Below, in pieces: positions 21,301-31,812 of a stretch of DNA of 64,000 nucleotides. This stretch comes from Dichetophora obliterata (Eukaryota; Arthropoda; Insecta; Diptera; Sciomyzidae). The notes beneath the pieces were generated by a model. That model was not told the origin of the DNA. It worked only from the letters and a program-made list of their open reading frames with translations, and searched no databases. The stretch lies in assembly GCA_963920525.1 (NCBI GenBank), contig OY986436.1:178719361-178783360 (forward strand), given 5' to 3'. Position 1 is the stretch's first letter; each line of letters opens with the position of its first letter. Both the position numbers and the translations under genes were made by a program.

Positions 21301-21985
21301 GAACGATCGATGGGCCCGTGAGTCAGTCAGATAGATTGATAGACAGCCAGTTGGATGAAGAGTCAATCACTCAGTGGGACGCTAGCTTTTTATTAGTAGG
21401 ACAACAAAACATTACTACTTTTGTTGGTCGTTTAGAAAAACAAAGCTTTCCTAATAAATTTTTTCAGAATAAAAATTTTGAAAATAAAATGCAGATTAAT
21501 ACGCTACGATGCAGCGGCCGCCAAGAGTTACATTATTTTAGCGAAGCTAAGATTTTTTATGCGAATAAGTATTTGAAGGGTAGGTAAAAACGTTTATGAG
21601 ATAGGTAAAGAGGTTATGAATCTTAGACCGAGGGAACTTTGAAAGGAATCACCTATTGAAAGTAAGAAAGAGAGATCAACATGGTAAATACAAAAATTTG
21701 TTTGCCAGACACCAAGCTAGAAAGTTTAAAAAATTTATATTGAAAATAATTCATTGCTCCCCTAGAGTGACCCAAGCGGTCAAATGTATAAACTGGACTT
21801 AACATTTTTTTACCCTCAGCATTTTTTTGATATTTCCATCCACTATCTGCCATCCTTCTGGAGGTGCCAATACAAAAAAAAAATCGCGTGTAGCAACGTC
21901 CCCGTGACAGAAGTGAAACTTCTTAAAAAGTAAAGAATAAGAGATATTTTAGTGTGAAATAGAGGGAGGAAGTATCTGAAAAGAA
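21301..21985. other. No confident gene
   Basis: The open frame 21318-21587 (89 codons) begins MSQSDRLIDSQLDEESITQW. I cannot assign it. It could extend the leader-like segment before the MITE at 20271, but codon use is not convincing. Confidence 0.3.
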
Positions 21986-21989
21986 ATGC

Positions 21990-22330
21990 AATACAAAATG
22001 GAATAAATTCCGTGTACTATAAGCGTGAGACCGTTCAGCTGGTGTTTTAGTAGTTTTCGAATGTCTCCTCAACTTTGTCACTTTTTCAATACTAGATTGC
22101 ATTTGCATAGTATTCGTTGATGGAGCCTTGGAGAGCAGAGGCAAAACTTGTTTATTATTGCCTCCTGCTTCCTGATCTTCATAGCTGCCTCAATGCCTGA
22201 TCATCAATGAGTGAATGTCTCGTAAAGCGGTCAATGTTTATTTTTACGCTTATAAATTTGGTTGTCCATATTTAATCGAGATGTTGTTTCAACTGCCACG
22301 CAGTGATGTGTATTAACTTGAGCGACAAAT
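21990..22330 (-). pseudogene. Unknown ORF fragment, duplicate 1
   Basis: The minus-strand reading gives LLSKAPSTNTMQMQSSIEKV and TKLRRHSKTTKTPAERSHA. It is clearly homologous at DNA and protein level to the 22720-23181 copy. Frames are broken upstream. The coding trace ends where MITE copy 1 begins (22341). The family is not recognised. The basic KLRRH segment after an acidic Ser/Pro-rich part could belong to a DNA-binding regulator or transposon protein, but that is a guess. Confidence 0.45.
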
Positions 22331-22340
22331 TGTCCATTAT

Positions 22341-22715
22341 TGGCCGCATTCAGCGCAGACAACAGTTGGCAACTGTTGTGTAAAAATTCGCTGAATGGTA
22401 CAAATTAGGTAGTGCTTACTAAAACTGATAAAGTAGCGAACGCCTTTTAATCGAGCGAACAAATTCTATGCTACAAGAACACAACTGTTTGCTTAACTGT
22501 CAGATGCTGTTACTGACGCTATTAAATTAATAAATGTAGAAAGAACGCAGCAAATTTAAGTGAAAAACCTTTGCAATTGAATTAAATTTACATAAAAATT
22601 AAATTGAATCTAACTTCTAACATGTAGAGTAGCAACACATTCAGAAAAAAACATCGTGAACTAAGGTAGCGCTACCATTATAGTTCACAACAGTTGTCTG
22701 CGCTGAATGCGGCCA
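22341..22715 (-). mobile_element. MITE family G (GGCCGCATTCAGCGCAGACA), copy 1
   Basis: Both ends carry TGGCCGCATTCAGCGCAGAC inverted, followed by AACAGTTG-type repeats. The length is 375 bp. Orientation is opposite to copies 2 and 3, judged from the GGTAGCGCTACC box, which here lies near the right end. Non-coding. Confidence 0.85.
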
Positions 22716-22719
22716 TTGT

Positions 22720-23181
22720 CTTCACTCAGTTTTTCCACAGCGCGAAAACGTTTAGCGGGTGATTTATCAGTTTTCAAATGCCTCCTCAACTTGGTCACTT
22801 TTTGAATATTTGGTTGCATTTGCACAGTACTGGTTGACGGAGCCTCCGAGAGCGAAGGCAACTCTGTTTGAACTTTGTCTCCTGCTTCCCAATCATCATA
22901 GCTGCTATGTTGAGTGAGGGCCTCGTAAAGTAGCGAACGTTGATTGTTATGCATATCAACTTGGTTGGCTTCAAAATTATGTTGGGATGATGTTTCAATC
23001 GCCATAATCTTACCATTAGTAGGAGATCTAACTGCGGCTGCATTCTTAAGATCTCTAATTCGCTGTCTATGTCCACGAACGCGCTATACTCCTGTTGCGC
23101 TATGTTCGCAACTTTTCTTAGCATCGGGACGTTCTTTACTTCTCGACTTCCTGGTTGTCGTTTTGTTATTTTATTTGGCAT
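22720..23181 (-). pseudogene. Unknown ORF fragment, duplicate 2
   Basis: From 23181 a frame starts MPNKITKRQPGSREVKNVPM and runs to IDSELEIL. Similarity to duplicate 1 then continues in another frame, MAIETSSQHNFEANQVDMHN (23005 down) to KRFRAVEKLSEDN at about 22725. A frameshift near 23020-23050 therefore separates two halves of one protein. It is highly charged, with a basic N-terminus and an acidic, serine-rich middle. I do not recognise a domain. MITE copies lie directly on both sides. Confidence 0.5.
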
Positions 23182-23237
23182 GGCAAAAACTAATCGGCAA
23201 TCTTAATTATTTGCACTTGTTGCTTTTAATTATATAA

Positions 23238-23576
23238 TGGCCGCATTCAGCGCAGACAACTGATGTGAACTGTAATGGTAGCGCTTCCTTAGAAATTAGA
23301 TTTAATTCAATTATATTAAATTTTTATTTAAATTTAATTCAATTGCAAAGGTTTCTCATTTAAATTTTTTTCGTTCTTTCTATGTTTTTAATTTAACAGC
23401 GTCAATAGCAGCATCTGACAGTTAACTCAACAGTTGTGTTCATGTAGATTAGAATTTTTCGCTCGATTAAATAGCGTCTTCTATCTGATCAGTTTTAGTG
23501 AGCGTTCCCAGAATTCTACCATTTTACGAATTTTTATACAACAGTTGCTAACTTTTGTCTGCGCTGAATCGGGCCA
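23238..23576 (+). mobile_element. MITE family G, copy 2
   Basis: TGGCCGCATTCAGCGCAGAC at the left; the right end is slightly mutated (GCGCTGAATCGGGCCA). 339 bp. GGTAGCGCTTCC near the left end marks orientation. Confidence 0.85.
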
Positions 23577-23639
23577 ATGTATAATCTGTTTTGCTTGTTG
23601 TCAATCATTTGTCAAGTTTTTGACAACCAACCTTATAAT

Positions 23640-24289
23640 AGGTCTGTTTCCGTACTCTACACTGTGTAAGATTTGTGTAACTTCTGGTAAGCTCGAACTG
23701 AGAGAGTAAAAATGTAATTTGAGAATATTGGCAAAGTACGGAAACAGCTTCTAGCAAGTTTCAAGCACAAAGCAGCTGACACTGTCAGCAGACGAGTCAA
23801 ACGTAAAAAGCGCCAATTGATATTGTCGTTATTTTGTTTGTGAAGTAAATTGGTTTTAAGCTATAAAATCGTGCCAAACGTTTAAAATGCCAATAAAAAT
23901 GATCAATATGATTGTGAAGTAAATTTGTTTTAAGCCATCGTATAATTATTTACTTATACCATGGTTTTAAGTTATAAAATTACTTTAAATAATTAATTTA
24001 TAGTTAAAAATGGAAGGCCAAAAGAAACTGCAATTCGTAAATTTATTTTTATCAGCACAATTTGTGAATATTTGTGAAAAACATAAACAAATATTTGACA
24101 TGTGCTTGTTCTTCTTGTTACTTGTTCTTAATTTACTCGAAGTCTTGAGTTCTAGCACGCTCTGTGCACATTCTGTGCTCGAGAAAGCGATTTTATGCTT
24201 GTTCTTCTTCTCCCATTTCTTACACAAAAAGTACGGAAACAGAAAATAGCGACTCACAAGTCACACAGTGTGAGTATGGAAACAGACTT
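23640..24289. mobile_element. MITE, GGTCTGTTTCCGTACTC ends
   Basis: AGGTCTGTTTCCGTACTC plus ACACTGTG at the left pairs with the complement of the right end AAGTCTGTTTCCATACTC and ACACTGTG, about 30 bases. An extra internal AGTACGGAAACAG occurs at about 23740 and another at about 24232, so termini were duplicated inside. It is related to 1970-2109. Confidence 0.75.
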
Positions 24290-24430
24290 AGGGCATTAAT
24301 CTGTAACACGAAGCAGCACACCAACGACAAGCAAGACACGAGAAGCAATAATTTTTTCTATACGAAATTCTATTGCTTCTCGTGTCTTGCTTGTCGTTGG
24401 TGTGCTGCTTCGTGATACAGATTAATGCCC
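24289..24430. repeat. Long hairpin element, copy B
   Basis: Arms of about 61 bases (TTAGGGCATTAATCTGTA, CACGAAGCAGC, then the shared ACACCAACGACAAGCAAGAC and GAGAAGCAAT) close on a 21-base loop almost identical to that of copy A. The outer arm differs from copy A but matches its partner arm. It abuts the MITE that ends at 24289. Confidence 0.85.
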
Positions 24431-24509
24431 TTAATATGCTCTTTCAAATGTAACAAATAAATTTTCCGTGCATGCTTTTAGGCTGAAAATTAAATGTTTG
24501 AAAGACATT

Positions 24510-25040
24510 AGGGCTGTTCACATTTCAAACCGCTCATCAAATCATTTGTCAAATCGTTTGACCACAAAAGTGTTCAGACTCATCAAATTTTTTATCAAAT
24601 TTCATTTTATCTTGAACACCGAAGTAAGCACATCGTGATGACGGAAAATTATTAATACCACTTGTTATTAAAATCGTATTGGAAGAAGAATAAATTATTT
24701 TATAAATTATTATAAATTATTTGCAACAGTTATTTATTATTATTTTGCTATTATTTTCTTCCGCTCCCTCTTTTACCGCGATGTGCTCAGGTTGAAAACT
24801 TTTTAGAACTGATAAAATCGTACTACACAATTTGACGAGTGTTCACACTCGTCAAATCATTCGTCAAATCAGCAGAAAAATCAAAAAATTTTGATTTTCA
24901 TCAAACGATTTGACCAACGATTTGATGAGTGTTCACACTCGTCAAATCGCCATCAAATCCATACAAATTCTGTTGGTCAAATCATTTGTCAAATCAGTTG
25001 ATGATCGATTTGATGAGCGGTTTGAAATGTGAACAGCCCT
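24510..25040. mobile_element. MITE, AGGGCTGTTCAC ends, ATT duplication
   Basis: AGGGCTGTTCACATTTCAAA is inverted at both ends over more than 30 bases, with ATT at 24507-24509 and 25041-25043. Internally TCAAATCATTTGTCAAATC-type words recur many times in both orientations. 531 bp, non-coding. The element at 41630-41954 shares the GGCTGTTCAC end and the ATT flank. Confidence 0.8.
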
Positions 25041-25091
25041 ATTGGCTTGTGTCTGTGATATGCTAGAAACAGAGCAGGACGCGTGCAACAT

Positions 25092-25476
25092 TGGCCGCAT
25101 TCAGCGCAGACAACTGTTGTGACCTGTAATGGTAGCGCTACCTTAGTTCACGATGTTTTTCTCTGAATGTGTTTCTACTCTACACGTCAGAAGTTAGATT
25201 CAATTTAATTATATATAATTTTTATGTAAATTTAGTTCAATTGCAAAGGTTTCTCACTTAAATTTGCTGCGTCATTTCTGTGTTTATTAATTTAACAGCG
25301 TCAGTAGCAGCATCTGACAGTTAACCAAACAGTTGTGTTCATGTATCATAGAATTTGTTCACTCGATTAACTGGCGTCCGCTGCCTAATCAGTTTTAGTT
25401 AGCGCTCCCAAAATTCGACCATTCAGCGAATTTCTACACAACAGTTGCCAACTGTTGTCTGTGCTGAATGCGGCCA
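25092..25476 (+). mobile_element. MITE family G, copy 3
   Basis: 385 bp with TGGCCGCATTCAGCGCAGAC ends and the GGTAGCGCTACC box near the left end. The AACAGTTGCCAACTGTTG palindrome near the right end is shared with copy 1. Confidence 0.88.
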
Positions 25477-25487
25477 TCAATTACATT

Positions 25488-25720
25488 GCATTATCGTTGT
25501 ACAGAATAAAGCAGTTAGTCTGCGGACAGAGTCATCGCTGAAGCAGGCAGGCAGGCAGGCAGGCAGCCAGGTTTGCTTACTTGTCTCAGTGCGAGAAAAC
25601 TCGCTTCATACGATTTCATATAAACCTGCTCGAAGTGTGCAGAGTGGAAGCAGGTAGGTCAGATCAGATCAGATCAGGTTGTTGTGAGAAACCAGGCTGG
25701 AGCAGGTTTCTCGCAATTGA
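25488..25720 (+). repeat. Segment repeated inverted at 27836-27975
   Basis: ATAAAGCAGTTAGTCTGCGG, ACAGAGT, a (GCAG)n run at 25543-25568 and TCAGATCAGATCAG recur in order on the opposite strand at 27836-27975. The first 25 bases also resemble the outer arm of hairpin copy A. Confidence 0.6.
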
Positions 25721-26099
25721 ATTTGTTCTTTTTGTGTTGTTTTTTTGTAATTTTTCAAGGAAACTGCTTTTTTTATTATCGTTAGAATACAAGACCAATT
25801 AAAACAAAAACATTCAACAACAACAACGCTTTCAACGAAACAAACATCTACAGCAGCGACCGCGCAATTTTTATGTTAGTGTGAGGGTTATTTTGAGAAA
25901 TTTGGTTAACGTCGATTAAGATTGTATTGTTTTTGGTGATAAGTTGTGCACTCGAAAATGATAGATTGATCGAATGGGCAATTGTTGGACATGTAAAAAA
26001 CAAAAAAAAAAAAATACATATAAAATAAACAAAACAATAAAAAATAAAATTGCTTGGTTTTGCATTTTTTTTAATATTTTGAACAGTAAAACCAGGGTC
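25721..26099. other. No recognisable gene
   Basis: AT-rich DNA with CAA repeats near 25810-25860 and an A-run near 26000. Some leader-like composition but no ORF. Confidence 0.4.
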
Positions 26100-26660
26100 T
26101 TATATATTGGCAGCCCTCAAATTCTAAAATTTTTGTAATATAAAAATCAAAAATATTTGAAAAGCATTAATTTTAAAGTCATTTCAAATGAGATATAACG
26201 TTTTTATGATTTTTCTATGATTTTTTTTGTGTTCGAAATGCCAGAAACAGGCACTTTACGGATTTTTGGAAAAAAAATTAAGTTTGACCAGTTATAACTT
26301 TTTTTTACGATTTTGGTTTTTTAAATTTTGTGCACAAAATAGCTTTAGACTAGGCTTTGAGAATATTTTTCGTAAAAGAACTCAAACTCGACTTTTTCAA
26401 AAGGGTACACTTCTAATAAAAAATTCCATAACGACCAAGTTATTCAAATAAATGACACAATTTTTTATATTTGTATTAGGTGTTGTTTTAGAAAATTGTT
26501 TAACAATAATTTGTTGCAATTTTTTAAAATTTCGATTTTTGCGATTTTTTTTATTACAACAAGAAAATAGAATTTTTTTCGAAAAGTAAAAAATCACAAC
26601 TCTGGTAGTTTTCATTCGATTTTTCTCATCGATGACACGTTGTAAAGGTATTTGAATCTA
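26100..26660. repeat. Dispersed repeat related to 60390-61530
   Basis: Shared words in the same order include GAAATGxCxAAACACAGGCAC, TTACGGATTTTT, TTTTxCACAAAATAG, TTTTCGAAAAGTAAAA and ATCACAxCTCT, ending in a CGATTTTT box. The 60.4-kb copy lies inside the hAT-like element 59751-61867, so this is probably a partial copy of the same family. Confidence 0.5.
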
Positions 26661-27213
26661 CTATTGAATAAAAGTATAGAATGATTTAATCAGCTTACAG
26701 AATTTTAATACACATTTTAATGACGAAACACCTTTATACCAATGTAATGAGATTAAATCGCAATGAGCCTTATTTTATCGGTGTCCGATTTCAATAAAAT
26801 TTCTGGAGAGTTAACTTATCGGCCAATGGAACATTTCTAGCCACCGAAGGAAACGCTAATTTTAGTTTAAAATTCGCGGTGCAATTCTGGGCTGGCCTAG
26901 TTGCGCAACATATCGCACACCCTCTTCAAAAGAGTCACAACTCAAAATGTTTACATAAATACTTTTTTGTGTAAGACTATTTGTAGTGATCATATACATC
27001 GACTATCTTAATTTTGTACACATATTCTTAGTCTTTAATTAAAAACAAATCGTTTTGTCTCTTTTTTTGTAATGAGTCCCTTGAAGAAAAAAATTGTTTT
27101 TGCAGAGAGTTGAAGAGAGTGTGCTATTTATGTATAGAAAATAAAAAATTTTCATAAACGCCATTAGCGGAGGATTCAAAATAGAAAGCAATAGGGGAAA
27201 AATAAATAAGCTT
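26661..27213. other. No recognisable gene
   Basis: AT-rich, no repeat partner found in the window, no ORF. Confidence 0.5.
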
Positions 27214-27827
27214 TTGGCACGATTACGATTTCAGTGGTCCCAAGATCTGAGTACGCAGTTTTGAAGAGCTAATTGAGAATTTAAGATTCACTGAAGGATT
27301 TATTGATATATCGATTAGTTATCGAGTTATCGATTTTTCAAAAAAATTACTAAAAGAAGTGTTAATGTAAATTCGACTATATCTATGCTAATATTTGACC
27401 GATCGGGATAATCTGGGTATCATTAAAAAAACAAATAATTGTGCAATTTGTAAAAGGCAGAGCTACTTTTTTTATAAAAATTAGGAAAAATATCAATATG
27501 TACTTCAGAAAACAACAAACTACTTTTGATAAAAGTCTATCTGGCTCCTTTTACAGAAAAAGTACATTTTGTAAAAGGCAGAGCCATATATTTTTTCGTT
27601 TCATATTAAAAACATTTTAAATATCTTTCAAATGACACCTAAGTCATTCAGATAGGACAAATATTAGCAAAGATAAAACCGAATTTAAATACTGGTTCCG
27701 TTGAGAAAAATCGATATCTCGATAACTAAACGACTTATCGATAAATACTTCAGCGAATCTTATTTTCTCAAAGAATACTTCAAAACTGCATACTCAAATC
27801 GAGCGGCCACGGAAATCGTAATCACCC
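27214..27827. mobile_element. Fold-back element, arms about 200 bp
   Basis: The left arm begins GATTACGATTTCAGTGG and the right arm, in complement, GATTACGATTTCCGTGG. Similarity continues through GCAGTTTTGAAG, GTTATCGAG, ATCGATTTTTC and GCTAATATTTG to about 27430 and 27620. Arms are imperfect, so this is an old copy. The loop holds two direct TTTGTAAAAGGCAGAGC words. Non-coding. Confidence 0.75.
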
Positions 27828-27835
27828 CAAACTTT

Positions 27836-27975
27836 TTCTCGCAATGATCTGATCTGACCTGCTCGCATTCAGTATGCACGGGTTATTTACTAAGCAGTTA
27901 TCTGCCTGCGCCTGCCTGCTCGCATCAGAGTTTACTCTGTCCGCAGACTTATTCAATGCTTGCGACAGTCCAAGA
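27836..27975 (-). repeat. Inverted partner of 25488-25720
   Basis: In complement this reads GACAGAGTAAACTCTG, AGCAGGCAGGCGCAGGCAG and GCAGGTCAGATCAGATCA, as in the 25.5-kb segment. Together with it, this brackets 25.7-27.8 kb as a possible large inverted-repeat unit. Confidence 0.5.
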
Positions 27976-28325
27976 TTCAATGCTTGCTTGTGGCAAAAAT
28001 GTTTTATAGTAGGCATTGGAAATATTCATATAAATATTTCTTTTTGCCATTATTAACAGCTTCACGAATAAAGCGGCCTTGAAAATTTTCATATTAATTG
28101 AAAACGTTACACATTGCAAGCGTCACGAATAAGAGACCTTGAATTTTCACTCGCCCGCCGCCAAAGAAGTTTCACTCAAAAATTAAGAAAAATGTCGACA
28201 ATAGGTCATATGAACCCGAAGCAACTTTTCCTGTTATTTTTTGTCCTGCAACATTTTAAAAAAACCTATCCCATATCTTCCACCCTCGTGGAGGCGCCCT
28301 ATAAAAAGCTAAAAGTATATGTTTT

Positions 28326-28625
28326 AGGATTAAAACTAATATATATAACTAAACATTAATTTCAGACATAACAATATCTCAAACAAAGGCTTTAAGTTGT
28401 TTTAGTTATTACAATATATGTTTATATCTATCTGATATGTTTATTAAAATAGGTAAGTTTTTTGCAATAAAACTAAATTGCTTTTCTCTCTAAATGAAAG
28501 TTTGTTATTTATTTTATATTATTTACAATGTTACCTGCAAATGAAAGAAACAACATTTAAAGCCTTAATTCCAGATATTGTTATTTTTTAAATTAATGTT
28601 TAGTTATATATTTTTGTTTTAATCC
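28326..28625. mobile_element. Small fold-back element, arms about 78 bp
   Basis: GGATTAAAACtaATATATA and CTAAACATTAATTT with AACAATATCT and AAGGCTTTAA form the left arm. The complement occurs in reverse order at about 28545-28625. 300 bp with an AT-rich loop. Confidence 0.7.
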
Positions 28626-28751
28626 TGAATTAATTGTTTAAGCCTTAATTTTGTCTTTAATGGTTATTACTTGTTTTACTTTGTCAATATCTTCTCTCTC
28701 TCTCTTCGTTATCGCTAGCTATGACGTTTCTTGTCTGGCACTTGTTTTACT

Positions 28752-28898
28752 TGCTCCTGTTTTACACTCATCAAGACTTGACGGTCAAGTCTTACCTTTG
28801 TTGATGAAAGACGCAGACATCAACGTGAGAGAGGAGGAAGTGGGAATAAGGGAATCACCAAGAATTGACGTCAAGTCTAGACGAGTGTAAAAGGGGTG
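28752..28898 (+). mobile_element. MITE, ACTCRTCAAGA ends, copy 1
   Basis: TTTTACACTCATCAAGACTT at the left pairs with the complement of TTTTACACTCGTCTAGACTT. The interior AAAGACGCAGACATCAACGT is shared with the copy at 45085-45213 on the other strand. A CTCTCTCT microsatellite follows at 28912-28930. Confidence 0.7.
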
Positions 28899-28930
28899 TT
28901 AGCATATATTTTCTCTCTCTCTCTCTCTAC

Positions 28931-30040
28931 AGGCGCAAGCTATATTTTCTTTTCAGCTTTACTGCGCAGTGTTAACATATCGGTCTTTTGATCGCGGAAG
29001 ATTTATTAGTAACAAATACGACGACTGTCTATAATTGTCATCGGTTTTCTGTACATACTTATTTCGATAATAAACTGTATGTTTGTTTATCAAACAATAC
29101 ATAATGATAATGTTTGTGTTAATTTTTATGTAATCGTAGTGGAAATCAAAATGAACTTACCAAATATAACAAACGGTACACAGTAGATGCCTCCACAAGA
29201 ATGGTAAATATTGGATTGGAATGTTCGGAAGAAATGTTGAAGATGACAAAATAATAGGACCAAGTGTCACAGTTGGCCCTTCTATATTTTTTTTTTGTGT
29301 GTTTTGTAGGCAGGCTAACAGAAGTGTGGCAGATATAGGGTAGGTGCGTTTAGAAGAAATGTTTGGGATTGAAAATTTATTGAACCAGCTTATAAATTTC
29401 ACTCCTCTATGGGCTAATTTAAGGGAAATACGCACAATTTTCATAGGGGACCTTAAGAAAGGTGGCAGATAGATCAAAATATATTGTGGGTGAAATAATA
29501 TTATATTACTAACCACAGTTCGGTAATTTGGGGGGTCACCCCGAGGAAGCTAACAATTATTTTCGACAGTCATTTTTTGAGCTTTTATGCGTCTATATGT
29601 TTTGCAGTTTGATTTTGTGTTAAAAAATTTGACTTTCTCCAACATCGATCAAATTCAGTTTTCTTACTTTAACGTGATTGGAGATTTTTTGTTGATACTT
29701 TAAGTAGATGATTCTCTCGACCCAATATTTATAATCTTCAAGCGTGGTTGCCTACCCTAGTACTAACACAAACACAAAATCTTAGTTTTGCTAAAATAAC
29801 GCAAGTCTGGCGATCTCTGGCTTTCAGTCTATAAATCAGAAGAATATTGTATAAATATTTATAATTTTAAAGAAATTAATACATTCCAAGCTGACACGAC
29901 TGTAACACTTTGCTAAATTTGTGGTGTGGCAACAATTAAATTATATTAACTTGACAACAACAAAACACAGGCGTCCCCAGAATATTCTGTAGGTGGAGCA
30001 AATGTCTATATATTAGAGCACATACGATATATATGAAATA
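28931..30040. other. No confident gene
   Basis: A 119-codon minus-strand frame (29157-29516) is open, but it reads as proline/serine-rich low complexity without a domain. On the plus strand the same stretch contains stops. No inverted-repeat pair found. Confidence 0.4.
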
Positions 30041-30778
30041 TACAAAGGTGTTTTTTTCGCTCCACCAGCATTTTCTAATAGAATGAGGTTGATAAATAAG
30101 ATCTGTATCAAAAGATTGGTATCGTTAGTGGAAAATAGCCTCCCGGTTTTCATTTAAAGTCTCAAAAACAGGCTTAAAATTGCTTAAAAATATCTCAAAC
30201 AACTTTTGCTCTGTAAATTTTTTAAAAAATGGTAAAAGTTTTAAATTTTTTTCTTCTCACAGACAGCTGAACAGGTAAGACTGTCCGTTTATTTTTTTTA
30301 CTAGGTGCGATATTTAATGGTGTTTTTGAAGACGAAACTAATTTGTTTAATAAATTTTTATGTTCTATTTTTGTTCAAAAAATTCCCAAAACCATAAAAA
30401 AATCTGCGAGTTATCAACATTACATCATCATGAAGGTCATTTAATAAAGTGTAAGATTTTACTACTTTTCACTATTAATTATTTCTTCATGAACTTACGT
30501 CTTAAAGGCAGACAAATAATTTTTATTTTTGTATCATTAAATTAATCTTTCAAATTTAAATTTTTTCAAAAAAAAAAAAAAATTTGAAACTTCTACCATT
30601 TTTTAAAAATATTACAAGGCAAAAGTTGTTTGAGATATTTTGAAGCAATTTTAAGCCTGTTTTTGAGGCTTTAAATGAAACCGGGTGGCTATTTTCTACT
30701 AACGATATAAATCTTTTGATTTTTTATCAACCTCATTCTATTAGAAAATGCTGGTGGAGCGAAAAAAAACACATTTGC
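30041..30778. mobile_element. Fold-back element, arms about 210 bp
   Basis: The left arm (30041-30254) reads TTTTTTTCGCTCCACCAGC, then TTTTCTAATAGAATGAGGTT, and continues through ACTTTTGC and TAAAAGTTT. The right arm (30570-30778) is its inverted complement with scattered differences. The 315-base loop includes a meaningless 61-codon frame. Penelope is inserted 13 bases beyond the right end. Confidence 0.8.
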
Positions 30779-31106
30779 AATTTTGGGTGATCTACTGTAT
30801 ATATATTAAAAAGAAACAAATGGGTCAGTATTCCAGCTTTTTGTCAAATAAATTTTATATTTGTTTAGTACAATTGTTTCGACGCCCAAGCGTCATCATC
30901 AGCTAACAAAGAATGACTAAAAATATTAAGTGTAAAGCTTAAAGTTAAGCATTTAAAAAACAACATGAAAAAACTCATATAAAGAAACAAGAGAAAAAAC
31001 AAAAAAAGTCAAAGTAAAGTGAATAACGGTGACCAATTTGGACCTTCGTCTCTGTTAATATTCTTCGCTTTGTTAAAATAAATGTGCATGGATTCTAGAA
31101 CATTAA

Positions 31107-31521
31107 TGGTCCAGTTAGCCTCGCATGGCATAGCAGTGCATGGCTTAACAAGCGTCACATCGAAATCTGTTTAATAGGATTTGTGTGTATCTGATTATGC
31201 ACAGCATGGCAACGCATGGCAATGCTCAGATAAAAACAGAAATGCATCTCTGACTACATAGATAAACATGGAAGATCTATTTCATTTTAATATCTGTGTA
31301 TTCTTCTATGTATTTGACGTTTTGGCAAAACAAATGTGAAGTTTTAAAATTGTTTGATCAGGTGCGGTTAATTTATTAAAATAAAATCGTTGTATTCTTG
31401 TTTTTGTTGTTATATTTTGACTATGTGACTAGGCGTTGCATAATCACCATTTATTTGGCTGTGTGCTAGCTGCTTATCTGCGTTGCATGCGCTGCTGTGC
31501 CATGCGAGGCTAACTGGGCCA
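31107..31521. mobile_element. TAA-flanked MITE in Penelope
   Basis: Inverted ends TGGTCCAGTTAGCCTCGCAT and TGGCCCAGTTAGCCTCGCAT, about 36 bases. TAA at 31104-31106 and 31522-31524. Penelope's frame is continuous when one TAA copy and this 415-bp unit are disregarded, which confirms the boundaries. A 3-bp TAA target suggests PIF/Harbinger. Confidence 0.88.
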
Positions 31522-31597
31522 TAAGTCTGATTGCATGTTGTTCTCTCTCAACAAGAGAAAAATTTTCGACAGTGAATTGAGAGTGCAGTGTAGAGAG

Positions 31598-31812
31598 CAT
31601 GGCAGAATTAGAGAAGGTATATGCATTTTGGAGAGGGAGACTGCCGCAACTGTCAAAACGAAGTTGACAGCTCATACAAAATCTGAAAACGATGAGAATG
31701 CGATAAGAAAGCGAAAATAGGCAAGAATACCAAAATGCTTGAGTTTGACAATTCTGGCTATGAGAAAGAGAGCGCAGTCTGAAATGCATATACCTTCTCT
31801 AATTCTGCCATG
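31598..31812. mobile_element. 215-bp MITE with CATGG ends in Penelope nuclease
   Basis: Exactly inverted 31-base ends start CATGGCAGAATTAGAGAAGG. The perfect 8-base duplication GTAGAGAG lies at 31590-31597 and 31813-31820. CANRG ends with an 8-bp duplication fit the P superfamily, though hAT cannot be excluded. No coding. Confidence 0.88.

Noticed and set aside
29157..29516. 119-codon minus-strand ORF as a gene
   Set aside because: Low-complexity composition, no domain, no splice or promoter context.
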